Below are positions 9,101 through 16,345 of a DNA stretch of 55,916 bases, one piece after another; position 1 is the stretch's first letter, and every line of letters starts with the position of its first letter. Made by a program: the position numbers and the translations under genes. The stretch comes from Pontibacillus marinus BH030004 = DSM 16465. Lineage in GTDB: Bacteria; Bacillota; Bacilli; Bacillales; BH030062. The stretch is from NCBI RefSeq assembly GCF_000425225.1, contig NZ_AULJ01000039.1, positions 1 through 55,916 on the forward strand. The letters are read 5' to 3'. The notes under the pieces are model-generated. The model made no database searches. It saw only the letters and a program-made list of their open reading frames with translations, and was not told the origin of the DNA.

Positions 9101-9354
9101 CGGTTCGTCTTCAGGATTTTGACACTTGTATTCAATGGTGTGAAGCGATTTTACGAATAGATCGCTCGTGGGAGGAAGCTTATCGGTTAATGATGTATAG
9201 TTACTATCAAAAAAATAACCGACCTCAAGCGATTAAATGGTATCAGAAATGTTACCGAGTATTAGAAGACGAGCTAGGTGTGGAACCGATGAAGCCCACG
9301 AAAGAAATGTTTGAGATCATCAAAAGTGATAAGGGTGTTGAAGTTTTTGCTTAA
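6109..9354 (+). CDS. MalT-like STAND ATPase regulator with C-terminal BTAD
   Basis: A 1081-aa cytosolic transcription regulator. Residues about 25-340 form a STAND/NB-ARC-type ATPase (P-loop GAGYGKST at 44-51; Walker B YVVLDDFHHIE near 132; a SSRNRPHW sensor segment). About 350-800 is a helical TPR array. From about 825 a winged-helix OmpR-like domain (LRIQTLGQLKVWLG...GKAKELFEFF) is followed by a bacterial transcriptional activator domain (about 928-1065), as in SARP regulators, rather than the LuxR-type HTH of MalT. It is therefore predicted to bind direct repeats when ATP and an inducer are bound. GTG 6109 follows AAGGAG at 9 nt. It lies upstream of the liv/KAS operon, whose promoter carries such a repeat. 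The inducer is unknown. Confidence 0.85.
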   Translation: MERIPVIQTQLRPPVVKDRFVRRAKLHKKLSSMTHYPLVLLHSGAGYGKSTALTLFIQDSGLQACWYSISSNDDDLGPFLTKLIHAIRIQHADFGEAILQELETIQQYVQDQEIWSLVSMMVNEIEQLENELYVVLDDFHHIEHSLPIEQWMIHFMEHIPENCHVVISSRNRPHWNVLTSLKVKGNLLEISQEDVTFSQEEMEHLLIDLYEFDLSDSALEKLHQLTEGWAIAFEMVIQQLQAGIDVESVVQNRTNTLQDLFDYLALEVLSKQSLMVQQFLMQTSILEVLSPKLCDYVLGMTGSGSMLEQLADQQLFLQRVSEDHYRYHALFKAFLENRMKKEQPKEYQQLHQKAARYHEQNGDMETALSHLANMGDHGRLSQLLQEFGQEMLKNGKLQSLYDRLIAIPSQEKRHFPILWYYQGEILRYWSSYKEAESCYDRAESIAHDRDDAYLVSLSLEGKAQIYLDTIQPDQAERILQKAIDIREKTNATKEEMARLYHRLAENLLNAGNAVKAEAWFERAKELKLPLLDGNLEARLYLRTGRLEQAEKVLLERKKAQPFDESQHLPQSFRETDILLSIISSFMGKSDESKKYAEQGIHQGIQVQSPFVEACGWMRIGHAVQLINRYEPHLAEKCYQTSLEMMEKMNVSRGKAEPYMGLSVLYGVQGEYEKAMAAGEKGLHETEQVKDLWLSSLIQLCMGITALYCKKYEEANSVFMTVEQQMGHCGDEYGIMLTSFWKAYAARETEEEEVFEREMRAFLQRIQTGGYEFFLKERTTFGPMDVQNIIPLLFKAQKLKIHEPFVSKMIHELGYDEMKNHPGYTLRIQTLGQLKVWLGNQLVEEKDWQRGKAKELFEFFVTKRHQQVSKEEIYQALWPDQDESGANRSFKVALNALLKTLEPGRKARAESFFIKKDGQTYGLNPQAGYELDIASFEEWIEAGLEEKDANRSKDLLERGLKRYEGNYLEDRRLADWCLNERERVQVLFLRGAEKLAQVSVRLQDFDTCIQWCEAILRIDRSWEEAYRLMMYSYYQKNNRPQAIKWYQKCYRVLEDELGVEPMKPTKEMFEIIKSDKGVEVFA

Positions 9355-9375
9355 TTATAGATGGAGGGTGATCTG

Positions 9376-9654
9376 ATGGAAGATAAAATCGCATGTATGC
9401 ACCCAGAAGGAAAAGAAGCCCCGAGAATCGATCGAGATAAGTATGAAACCATTAAAAGGTGTATATTGAACACGATTCAAGAGCATGAAATCATTTCGTT
9501 TAAACAATTGCGTGTAGAGGTCACTCATCAGTTGAAGGGGAACTTTAATGGTTCGATATCTTGGTATTTAACGACAGTGAAATTAGATTTAGAAGCAAGG
9601 GGTTATATTAAGCGTTCGAAGCGGAATAACCTGCAACATTTAGAATTAGCATAA
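9376..9654 (+). CDS. Small winged-helix-like protein (possibly DUF6958)
   Basis: A 92-aa protein with CMHPEGKEAPRIDRDKY at the N-terminus and GSISWYLTTVKLDLEARGYIKR at the C-terminus, a pattern I associate with the small DUF6958 family; the DUF number is from memory and unverified. The helical spacing and the final basic strand suggest a winged-helix fold, possibly nucleic-acid binding. The start is placed at ATG 9376, which has GGAGG 8 nt upstream, rather than ATG 9361, which has none. It follows the BTAD regulator by 21 nt and probably shares its transcript. Function is unknown. Confidence 0.6.
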   Translation: MEDKIACMHPEGKEAPRIDRDKYETIKRCILNTIQEHEIISFKQLRVEVTHQLKGNFNGSISWYLTTVKLDLEARGYIKRSKRNNLQHLELA

Positions 9655-9666
9655 ATGTATCTAGAG

Positions 9667-9698
9667 AAGAGCTTGGAATTTGTCCCAAGCTCTTTTTT
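9667..9698 (+). terminator. Terminator after the regulator transcript
   Basis: AAGAGCTTGG and CCAAGCTCTT form a 10-bp stem with a 7-8-nt loop and a run of T. It closes the regulator/small-protein transcript. Confidence 0.9.
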
Positions 9699-9724
9699 AT
9701 ACTCTTTTACTTGTGAGTTATTCC

Positions 9725-9943
9725 AGAAAAGTCCCCGTTTGTTGAAGACTTGGATTCGAGATAAAGGGCGGTGGTGGTCCGTTGCTTTTGTGAGAGTAAG
9801 GGGATCGGTGAAACGGCAATACTCCTGCGGAAGACCGGCCGAGCTTCCTCGTTCGCAAGCTCTCTGCGGGATCTCGTCCGCCCTTTCTGCCGCGGGAGTT
9901 TGCCGTTTCCCTCACCCCTTCGCTGTTATGGAGGTTAACGGAC
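9725..9943. repeat. Palindromic interspersed repeat, copy A
   Basis: Termini GTCCGTT (9777-9783) and AACGGAC (9937-9943) are inverted. Inside, GAAACGGCAA...CTCC...GCGG pairs with CCGC...GGGAG...TTGCCGTTTC. The core from about 9833 to 9890 is the reverse complement of the core of copy B at 10.1 kb with few differences. Similarity to copy C at the window start extends left of the terminus to about 9725. Short frames across it look like chance translations of a palindrome. Confidence 0.75.
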
Positions 9944-10086
9944 CCAGGGTGAGATCATTTATTTTCATCCTTAAGGAAACTGTATTTTAGATCCTAAAAA
10001 CCCTCTACATATAAGGCCTTAGATCACCTGGGAGGGATATATGATTTAACTCGTTATTTAAAACCAGAAAACCTAACGATAGCTGC

Positions 10087-10256
10087 GGTTCCGTTATTCA
10101 CCATTCGGCTAAGGTGGGCTGTGGAACGGGTTGACTCCTCCGGTAGAAAGGGCGAGCGAGATCCCGCAGGAACGAAGTGACGAGGAAGCTCGATCGGTCT
10201 TCCGGGGAAAGCAACCCGTTCCACAGCCCACCGCACTCCACAAAAGCAACGGAACC
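10087..10256. repeat. Palindromic interspersed repeat, copy B (inverted)
   Basis: Termini GGTTCCGTT (10087-10095) and AACGGAACC (10248-10256) are inverted. An inner arm of about 20 bp, GGTGGGCTGTGGAACGGGTT, is almost perfectly matched by its complement at 10212-10232. The core is the inverted copy of the core of A, while the arms are unrelated in sequence. Together with copy A it fills most of the 720-bp non-coding gap between the regulator and the liv operon; between the copies I see nothing else. Confidence 0.75.
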
Positions 10257-10334
10257 ACCCCGCACCAGCTTATTCAAGATTACTGCCATTTAATTAATAA
10301 ATAATGCGCTTCAAGTATTTATGATAACTTCATT

Positions 10335-10367
10335 TGTAACTCCCGTGTAACTCTTCTTTCGTACGAT
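10335..10367 (+). promoter_or_regulatory. BTAD-type activator site and promoter of the liv/KAS operon
   Basis: Direct repeat TGTAACT (10335-10341) and TGTAACT (10346-10352) with a 4-nt gap, an 11-bp period, lies 9 nt before TACGAT (10362-10367, the -10). No -35 box is present. The same layout recurs at 18092-18124. SARP/BTAD activators bind 7-bp direct repeats of 11-bp period just upstream of the -10, so the 1081-aa regulator is the likely binder. Confidence 0.7.
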
Positions 10368-10422
10368 AAGGTCAAAGCAGTAGACGCTTGGATGAACTTA
10401 AATTTAAAGGGGGAGTTTTTCA

Positions 10423-11697
10423 ATGTCATGGAAACGAATTATAGGTAGTTTGTTCATGGTGATGCTTCTAAGTATTTTCACAGTAGCTTGTTCAGGCGAT
10501 AACGAAGCTTCATCAGAAAATGGTGGAAGTGAGACAGAAACGGAAGAGCAGAGTAACTCGAATAATGGAGATAGTGGTGAATCAGCAGATAAGAGTCCCA
10601 TTAAAATTGGGGTGCTAGCTTCTCTATCTGGTCCACTAGAAGCTTATGGAACACAAACGAAGCGAGGATTTGAACTTGGTTTAGAGTATGCAACTGATGG
10701 AACGATGGAAGTTGAAGGCCGAAAGGTTGAAGTGGTCTATGAAGATACAGAAACAGATCCGAAAGTAGCTCGTCAGAAGGCGATAGGTCTTTTAGAAGAA
10801 GAGCAAGTAGACTTCTTAGTTGGTTCATCTAGCTCAGGAGATACAAAAGCTGTTCTTCCATTAGCTGAAGAATACAAAAAGATTATGGTTGTTGAGCCAG
10901 CAGTAGCGGACAGTATTACTGGAGCTGACTGGAACAAGTACATTTTCCGTACAGCTCGTAACTCATCTCAGGATGCTGCAGCAGGCGCGGCAGCGATTGC
11001 AGACGAGGGGGTTAAAATAGCAACACTCGCTCCAGACTATTCATTTGGTCGCGATGGTGTAGCTGCATTTAAAACAGCGGCAGAAGATCTAGGGGCAGAA
11101 ATTATTCATGAAGAATATGCGGATCCAAGTGCGACGGACTTCACAGCAAATATTCAAAAGGTCATTGAAGCAGATCCTGATTACCTGTTCGTTATTTGGG
11201 CAGGGGCGAACACGCCTTGGAATCAGATTAATGATATGAAACTGCAAGAAAAAGGCATTAAGATCTCAACAGGTGCACCTGACATTGCAGCTTTAAAAAC
11301 CATGAAACCTCTTGTAGGTATGGAAGGTTTCACAGTTTATTATCATGATCTTCCTGATAATGAGGTGAATGATTGGTTAGTAGAAAAACATAAAGAAAAA
11401 TATGATGGTGAGGTACCAGACTTATTCACTCCAGGTGGTATGAGTGCAGCGATTTCCATTGTTAAAGCTATTAAAGACAATAATGGTAGTGCCAATGCGG
11501 ATGAGTTGATCTCCGTAATGGAAGGTATGAGTTTTAATACACCTAAGGGTGAAATGACCTTCCGTAAAGAAGACCATCAGGCATTACAGTCATTGTATAA
11601 GATCAAACTTAAGGAAAAAGAGGGATATGACTATCCGGTACCAGTATTAGAGCGTGTCCTAACACCAGAGGAAACAGCTCCTCCAATCCAAAACTAA
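10423..11697 (+). CDS. Branched-chain-amino-acid-type ABC transporter lipoprotein
   Basis: A 424-aa substrate-binding lipoprotein (Peripla_BP_6, LivK type). A signal peptide ends in the lipobox TVAC (Cys about 23), followed by a Ser/Glu/Asn-rich linker to about residue 60, then IKIGVLASLSGPLEAYGTQTK and further family motifs (SSGDTKAVLPLAEEY, APDYSFGRDGVAAF). It would be anchored outside the membrane and deliver the substrate to the permeases encoded downstream. The family binds branched-chain amino acids but also aromatic acids, amides and urea, so the ligand is open. It is first gene of the operon, expressed from the direct-repeat promoter. ATG 10423 follows AAAGGGGGAG. Confidence 0.9.
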   Translation: MSWKRIIGSLFMVMLLSIFTVACSGDNEASSENGGSETETEEQSNSNNGDSGESADKSPIKIGVLASLSGPLEAYGTQTKRGFELGLEYATDGTMEVEGRKVEVVYEDTETDPKVARQKAIGLLEEEQVDFLVGSSSSGDTKAVLPLAEEYKKIMVVEPAVADSITGADWNKYIFRTARNSSQDAAAGAAAIADEGVKIATLAPDYSFGRDGVAAFKTAAEDLGAEIIHEEYADPSATDFTANIQKVIEADPDYLFVIWAGANTPWNQINDMKLQEKGIKISTGAPDIAALKTMKPLVGMEGFTVYYHDLPDNEVNDWLVEKHKEKYDGEVPDLFTPGGMSAAISIVKAIKDNNGSANADELISVMEGMSFNTPKGEMTFRKEDHQALQSLYKIKLKEKEGYDYPVPVLERVLTPEETAPPIQN

Positions 11698-11705
11698 GTA
11701 GATAC

Positions 11706-11740
11706 CAATGAACTTCGGCGCTCCTTGCCGGAGTTCATTG
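11706..11740 (+). other. Intercistronic hairpin between binding protein and ATPase genes
   Basis: A 14-bp stem (CAATGAACTTCGGC with GCCGGAGTTCATTG, one G-T pair) has a 7-nt loop. Only TTT follows, so it is a weak terminator at best. Such hairpins after binding-protein genes usually protect the upstream mRNA or partially attenuate, giving more binding protein than membrane components. Confidence 0.7.
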
Positions 11741-11768
11741 TTTCATAACGTCAGAGGGAGGTAGAAAC

Positions 11769-12536
11769 ATGGATACTATTCTTGAAACAAAAGACATTAC
11801 GATCGCTTTTGGCGGTCATGTTGCGGTTGATGAGGTGAGCGTTCAAATACCTGAAAAACAATTTACATCTGTGATCGGACCCAATGGTGCTGGGAAAACA
11901 ACTTTTTTTAATCTTTTAAGTGGGCAGCTTCGTCCTACAAAGGGTGATATTTACTTTAAAGGAGAGTCTATAACAAAACTCTCGCCAACTAAACGAACAC
12001 GTAAAGGAATTGGTAGATCTTTTCAAATAACCAATGTGTTCCCAAACTTAACAGTATTGGAGAATGTACGGTTAGCTGTACAATCCAAAAAACAGGTGCG
12101 CTTTCAGATGCTGAAACATTTTAAGTCCTATAAAGATCAAGAAGAGAAAGCTCTAGAGTTGTTGGGTGAAGTTTTATTAAAAGATAAGGCAAACTCTTTA
12201 GCTAGTAATCTAGCGCATGGTGAAAAAAGAAAGTTAGAGATAGCTATGCTTTTAGCGCTAGAAACAGAAATACTCTTATTAGATGAACCGACCGCTGGTA
12301 TGTCTCTTGAAGAGGTTCCTGCGATTCTAGAGGTCATTCACAACATTAAGAGACAAGGTGATCGAACAATCGTGTTAATCGAGCACAAAATGGATATGAT
12401 TCTGGACTTGTCTGATCAAGTGCTGGTGTTATTTAATGGGCAACTTCTTGCTCAAGGTACACCAGAAGACATTATGGACAATGAAACAGTTCAGTCAGCA
12501 TATTTAGGAGGACTGTATGATGACAACTCTGCTTAA
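11769..12536 (+). CDS. ABC transporter ATP-binding protein, LivG type
   Basis: A 255-aa cytoplasmic ATPase. Walker A is GPNGAGKTT near residues 37-45, the signature is the LivG-variant LAHGEKRKLEIAMLL, and Walker B is ILLLDEPTAGMS, followed by the IEHKMD switch region. It energises import of the ligand bound by the lipoprotein upstream. The start follows GAGGGAGGT at 7-nt spacing. Its 3' end overlaps the next ATPase gene by 20 nt, so the two subunits are translationally coupled. Confidence 0.9.
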   Translation: MDTILETKDITIAFGGHVAVDEVSVQIPEKQFTSVIGPNGAGKTTFFNLLSGQLRPTKGDIYFKGESITKLSPTKRTRKGIGRSFQITNVFPNLTVLENVRLAVQSKKQVRFQMLKHFKSYKDQEEKALELLGEVLLKDKANSLASNLAHGEKRKLEIAMLLALETEILLLDEPTAGMSLEEVPAILEVIHNIKRQGDRTIVLIEHKMDMILDLSDQVLVLFNGQLLAQGTPEDIMDNETVQSAYLGGLYDDNSA

Positions 12537-13227
12537 GTTAGAAGGAATCGAAACCTATATTGATCAATTTCACATCCTTCATGACGTGGGATTTGAAGTG
12601 CCAAAAGGGGAAGTGACGGTTTTGTTAGGGCGAAATGGTGCCGGGAAAACGACCACGCTTCGTACCATTATGGGGCTGAATCCAGCCACGCAAGGGAGTG
12701 TGACATTTAACGGAAAGGACATTACCAAACTCCCCCCTTACAAAGTCGCAAAGGAAGGTATTGGTTATGTTCCTGAAGATCAAGGAATTTTTGGCGATTT
12801 GACGGTGGGTGAAAACATGCGGGTAGCCATGCAAAAAGAAGATGATTCCACGCATGAACGAATGGAATGGGTGCTGAACCTTTTCCCTGATTTAAAAACG
12901 TTTTGGAACAAGCCTGGAGGACAACTAAGTGGGGGTCAAAAGCAGATGCTTGCTATTGCCAGAGCTTATATGAATGAGAGTGAACTTTTACTTATAGATG
13001 AACCAAGTAAGGGTTTGGCACCGATTGTGGTCGAAAAAGTGATGGAATCCATTCAGGAAATGAAAGAAAAAACGACGATCGTTCTAGTGGAACAAAATTT
13101 CTTAATGGCAAGTCGAATTGGGGATCGTTTCTATATATTGGATGACGGTCAAACGGTTCATCAAGGACAGATGAATGAGCTCGAAAAAGATGAATCATTG
13201 AAGAAGAAATATCTCGGAATTGCGTAG
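12517..13227 (+). CDS. ABC transporter ATP-binding protein, LivF type
   Basis: A 236-aa ATPase. Walker A is GRNGAGKTTT near residues 38-47, the Q-loop/VPEDQGIFGDLTVGEN segment is typical of LivF, the signature is LSGGQKQMLAIARA, and Walker B is LLLIDEPSKGLAP. It is the partner of the LivG-type ATPase. Two adjacent ATG codons (12517, 12520) follow AGGAGG within the end of the upstream gene; either could serve. The start lies inside the LivG reading frame and the permease genes follow 16 nt after its stop. Confidence 0.9.
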   Translation: MMTTLLKLEGIETYIDQFHILHDVGFEVPKGEVTVLLGRNGAGKTTTLRTIMGLNPATQGSVTFNGKDITKLPPYKVAKEGIGYVPEDQGIFGDLTVGENMRVAMQKEDDSTHERMEWVLNLFPDLKTFWNKPGGQLSGGQKQMLAIARAYMNESELLLIDEPSKGLAPIVVEKVMESIQEMKEKTTIVLVEQNFLMASRIGDRFYILDDGQTVHQGQMNELEKDESLKKKYLGIA

Positions 13228-13243
13228 GGAGGGGGACTAGCCA

Positions 13244-14110
13244 ATGGATTTGTTTTTTAACTTAGCCATTAATGGGCTTGCTACAGGCATGCTCATATTC
13301 TTACTAGCTTCGGGGCTTACGCTCATTTTTGGTCTGATGGACGTATTGAACTTTGCCCATGGTGGCTTATTTGCATGGGGAGCTTTTAGTGGAGTGTGGG
13401 TGTATGACCTTACAGGAAGCTTTACGATTGGTGTTCTTGGAGCTATTGTAACGGGCTTGTTACTTGGTGTTTTGACAGAATGGCTCATTATTAAGCCAGT
13501 TTACGGGAATCACGTACAACAGATTTTGATCACGTTAGGGTTTATGTTGGTTTTATCTGAAATGCTTAAAGTTGTCTTTGGTCCGAACCCAATTGCTGCT
13601 GAACCTCCTGCAGGCCTAGAAGGAAGCTTTCAACTTGGTGATGTCATATTAATAAAGTATCGTCTGTTTATCATTTTAATTGGTGCGCTCGTTTATGCCA
13701 TTACCTTCTTTATTTTGAAGAAGACAAGAGTAGGGTTGATTGTTCGAGCGGGTGTTATGGATAAAGAGATGGTCCAGTCTCTTGGGATTAACATTCGATT
13801 TGTTTTTATGCTTGTATTTATGGCTGGATCGGCGCTTGCTGCATTAGGTGGTATCCTGCTTGCTCCTTATTCTGGTGTAATCTATGCAGAGATGGGAATG
13901 GAGTTTGCGATTTTAGCTTTTATTGTGGTTGTCATTGGCGGCATGGGAAGCTTTACTGGCTCCTTGTTCGCTGCAATTCTTGTGGGACTTGCGCAAGCTT
14001 TTATGGCCTACTACGTTCCGTCGTTATCTCTCGCTGTAAACATGCTTTTAATGGCAGCTGTACTCATATTTCGTCCACAAGGGTTATTTTCACTTAAGGG
14101 GGGAGCGTAA
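13244..14110 (+). CDS. ABC transporter permease, LivH type
   Basis: A 288-aa integral membrane permease with about eight hydrophobic helices. Family marks are GLTLIFGLMDVLNFAHGGLFAWGAF at the N-terminus (the conserved NFAHG motif) and FAILAFIVVVIGGMGSFTGSL, the cytoplasmic coupling loop that contacts the ATPase. ATG 13244 follows GGAGGGGG. It ends in TAATG, which also starts the LivM-type gene, a 1-nt overlap. Confidence 0.9.
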   Translation: MDLFFNLAINGLATGMLIFLLASGLTLIFGLMDVLNFAHGGLFAWGAFSGVWVYDLTGSFTIGVLGAIVTGLLLGVLTEWLIIKPVYGNHVQQILITLGFMLVLSEMLKVVFGPNPIAAEPPAGLEGSFQLGDVILIKYRLFIILIGALVYAITFFILKKTRVGLIVRAGVMDKEMVQSLGINIRFVFMLVFMAGSALAALGGILLAPYSGVIYAEMGMEFAILAFIVVVIGGMGSFTGSLFAAILVGLAQAFMAYYVPSLSLAVNMLLMAAVLIFRPQGLFSLKGGA

Positions 14111-15117
14111 TGACAAACCTTCAAATGAACAAAAGTACAATGGCCTACACTTTGTGTGCTATCGCACTTCTCGCGCTTCCTTTTGGGTATGATAACAGAA
14201 CGATTCTATTTCTGATCACTCAAGTGTTTATCTTTGGAATTTTTGCAATGAGCTATGACTTGTTGCTTGGGTTCACAGGTATCGTTTCATTTGGGCATGC
14301 CATGTTTTTTGGTATTGGTGCTTATAGTGTTTCGATTATTTTAGACCGAAATGAACCAACGATGTTTTATTTAGTGATTGGAGCCATTGTGGCTATGGCT
14401 ATAGCTGGACTCGTTAGTTTTATTGCAGGTATTTTGACCCTTCGGTTAAAGAGTCACTTTTACGCCATGCTTACTCTTGCATTAGCGGGCTTGTTTTTAG
14501 TTGCTGCAGAAAAATGGCGTTCCCTCACGAAAGGTAACGATGGTTTTGTATTACAGATACCAGAGTTATTCCGTGATCGAACAAATTTATACTTAACCTG
14601 TCTGATTTCATTGATTGTTTTGTTCTTTTTAGTAAGACGTTTTACACAGTCCCCGCTTGGACGTATTTTAATGGCGATTCGAGAAAATGAACAGCGTGTG
14701 GAGTCCATTGGCTTTGACATTATGCATTACAAAGTCATTGCTAGTGTCGTGTCGGGGGTTGTGGCAAGTTTCGCAGGTGTCTTGTACATTCTTTCACTTC
14801 GATTTGTAGATACCAGCGTTTTTGCAACAGAAGTAACACTCGACGCACTTCTAATGACGATCATTGGTGGGGTCGGAACATTAATAGGTCCGATTATAGG
14901 AGCAGGAATTATTGAATTTGCTCACCATTGGCTTTCAGAGCTGTCTGATGTGCATTGGATTTTTGAACGGTGGATCATTCTGTTTGGCATTATCTATATC
15001 TTGGCTGTGATTTTCTTTCCTCGTGGTATTGTGGGAAGTCTTATGCACATGTGGGGTAAGAAACGATACAAAAAGCACAATCAAACGAAAAATGAACAAA
15101 AGAAAGTTGCTAGTTAA
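14110..15117 (+). CDS. ABC transporter permease, LivM type
   Basis: A 335-aa integral membrane permease. Marks are MSYDLLLGFTGIVSFGHAMFFGIGAYSV (LivM N-terminal motif) and TLDALLMTIIGGVGTLIGPIIGAG (coupling loop). The C-terminus is strongly basic and cytoplasmic (KKRYKKHNQTKNEQKK). It forms the translocation pore with the LivH-type protein. It overlaps that gene by 1 nt and is followed after 15 nt by the 62-aa small protein, so the transporter and the enzyme genes form one operon. Confidence 0.9.
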   Translation: MTNLQMNKSTMAYTLCAIALLALPFGYDNRTILFLITQVFIFGIFAMSYDLLLGFTGIVSFGHAMFFGIGAYSVSIILDRNEPTMFYLVIGAIVAMAIAGLVSFIAGILTLRLKSHFYAMLTLALAGLFLVAAEKWRSLTKGNDGFVLQIPELFRDRTNLYLTCLISLIVLFFLVRRFTQSPLGRILMAIRENEQRVESIGFDIMHYKVIASVVSGVVASFAGVLYILSLRFVDTSVFATEVTLDALLMTIIGGVGTLIGPIIGAGIIEFAHHWLSELSDVHWIFERWIILFGIIYILAVIFFPRGIVGSLMHMWGKKRYKKHNQTKNEQKKVAS

Positions 15118-15132
15118 AAAGGGGGAAGTGGT

Positions 15133-15321
15133 GTGAGTCAACCAATTGCATCATTTGTCGTTCGCTTTCATGCATCGTTAGAAGAAGGGGAAGAGGATCA
15201 ACGATATCGGATTAAAGTAACCCATGTTCAAAATGAAGTAGAAATGACATTTGAGAGCTTTGATCAAGCGATGAATTATATGAAGAATTCCCTTGATGGA
15301 GTGGAGATAAAGGAGTTATGA
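15133..15321 (+). CDS. Small protein of unknown function in the liv/KAS operon
   Basis: A 62-aa acidic protein starting at GTG after AAGGGGGAAG. It reads as a beta-alpha-beta unit: FVVRFHASL, then RYRIKVTHVQNEVEMTFESFDQAMNYM, ending DGVEIKEL. There is no signal peptide, cysteine or membrane segment. I do not recognise a family. Its position between permease and KAS III-like enzyme, with a 4-nt overlap of stop and the next possible start, shows it is a genuine translated member of the operon. A role as a small accessory or ligand-binding subunit is guesswork. Confidence 0.65.
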   Translation: MSQPIASFVVRFHASLEEGEEDQRYRIKVTHVQNEVEMTFESFDQAMNYMKNSLDGVEIKEL

Positions 15322-15323
15322 CC

Positions 15324-16340
15324 ATGGAATCAGTCGGAATTGTATCCACAGGCGTTTATATACCTGAAGACGTGATGACGTCTCAAGAGATTGCAGAACA
15401 GGCAGGATTGCCGATTGAAGTTGTCGAACAGAAAATGGGTATTAAACAAAAGCCTGTGCCAGGAGAGGAAGACCATACGTGTGAGATGGGGATACGTGCA
15501 GCGAAGAAGGCTTTGGAAAAAGGGGGCATAGACCCTGGTGACATCGATCTTGTCATCTATATAGGGGAGGAATACAAAGAGTATCCTCTATGGACTGCTG
15601 GAATTAAACTTCAAGAAGCGGTTGGAGCTGCAAATGCATGGGCCTTTGATGTGGCTATGCGATGTGGGACTACAATTATGGCGATGAAAGTTGCGCGTAA
15701 TATGATGATAGCTGATCCAGACATTCAAACGGTTTTATTAGCTGGTGGGTACAGAAATGGAGATTTTATTCGATTTGATAATCCTCGAACACGTTTTATG
15801 TACAATTTGAGTGCTGGTGGAGGCGCGATGATCTTACAGCGTGGTCATGAAAAGAATCGAGTTTTGGATAGCTCATTAATAAGCGATGGATCGTTTTCAG
15901 AGGATGTTGTCGTTGTTGCGGGTGGTACGAAGGTTCCTCTTACACCTGATAACTTCGACCAATACCAGTTAGATGTGTTGGACCCAGAAGGGATGAAGAA
16001 GCGACTTGAAGAAAAGTCGATGAGCAACTTTTTACATGTCATTCGTGAAGCTTTGCAAAAAAGCGGTTATACCCAAGAAGATGTTTCATATGTAGCCATG
16101 CTTCATATGAAACGATCAGCTCATGAATATGTATTGAAGGAGCTTGGATTGGACCTAAGTCAATCCATCTATTTAGAGAATTACGGTCATATTGGCCAGA
16201 TGGATCAAATCCTTTCTCTTGAGCTAGCTGAACAAGAGGGGAAGTTGACTGATGGAGACATTGTTGTACTTGTTAGTGCCGGAATTGGCTATGCATGGGG
16301 CGCAACAGCGATTAAGTGGGGAAATCATAAGAGAGGGTGA
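15324..16340 (+). CDS. KAS III-like thiolase-fold enzyme with altered triad
   Basis: A 338-aa protein of the FabH/3-oxoacyl-ACP synthase III superfamily: YIPEDVMTSQEIAEQ at the N-terminus, nucleophile Cys114 in DVAMRCGTT, His261 in AMLHMKRSAHE, and a C-terminal GIGYAWGATAIKWG strand. The expected Asn of the Cys-His-Asn triad falls at ENYGHIGQ, where the sequence has His289. It is probably a specialised acyl condensing, transferring or cleaving enzyme rather than housekeeping FabH, given its operon with a transporter. Start ATG 15324 has AAGGAG at 8 nt; ATG 15318 is too close. The next gene starts at its stop codon. Confidence 0.8.
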   Translation: MESVGIVSTGVYIPEDVMTSQEIAEQAGLPIEVVEQKMGIKQKPVPGEEDHTCEMGIRAAKKALEKGGIDPGDIDLVIYIGEEYKEYPLWTAGIKLQEAVGAANAWAFDVAMRCGTTIMAMKVARNMMIADPDIQTVLLAGGYRNGDFIRFDNPRTRFMYNLSAGGGAMILQRGHEKNRVLDSSLISDGSFSEDVVVVAGGTKVPLTPDNFDQYQLDVLDPEGMKKRLEEKSMSNFLHVIREALQKSGYTQEDVSYVAMLHMKRSAHEYVLKELGLDLSQSIYLENYGHIGQMDQILSLELAEQEGKLTDGDIVVLVSAGIGYAWGATAIKWGNHKRG

Positions 16341-16345
16341 TGAGT

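Noticed and set aside
9743-9762. ATTCGAGATAAA as a further MhqR half-site
   Set aside because: It lies in the flank of repeat copy A, recurs next to copy C, has a poor left half and no gene positioned to be controlled.
9655-9990. Frames across the palindromic repeats (9.66-10.29 kb)
   Set aside because: They exist on both strands because the element is an inverted repeat; none has a plausible start or protein-like composition.
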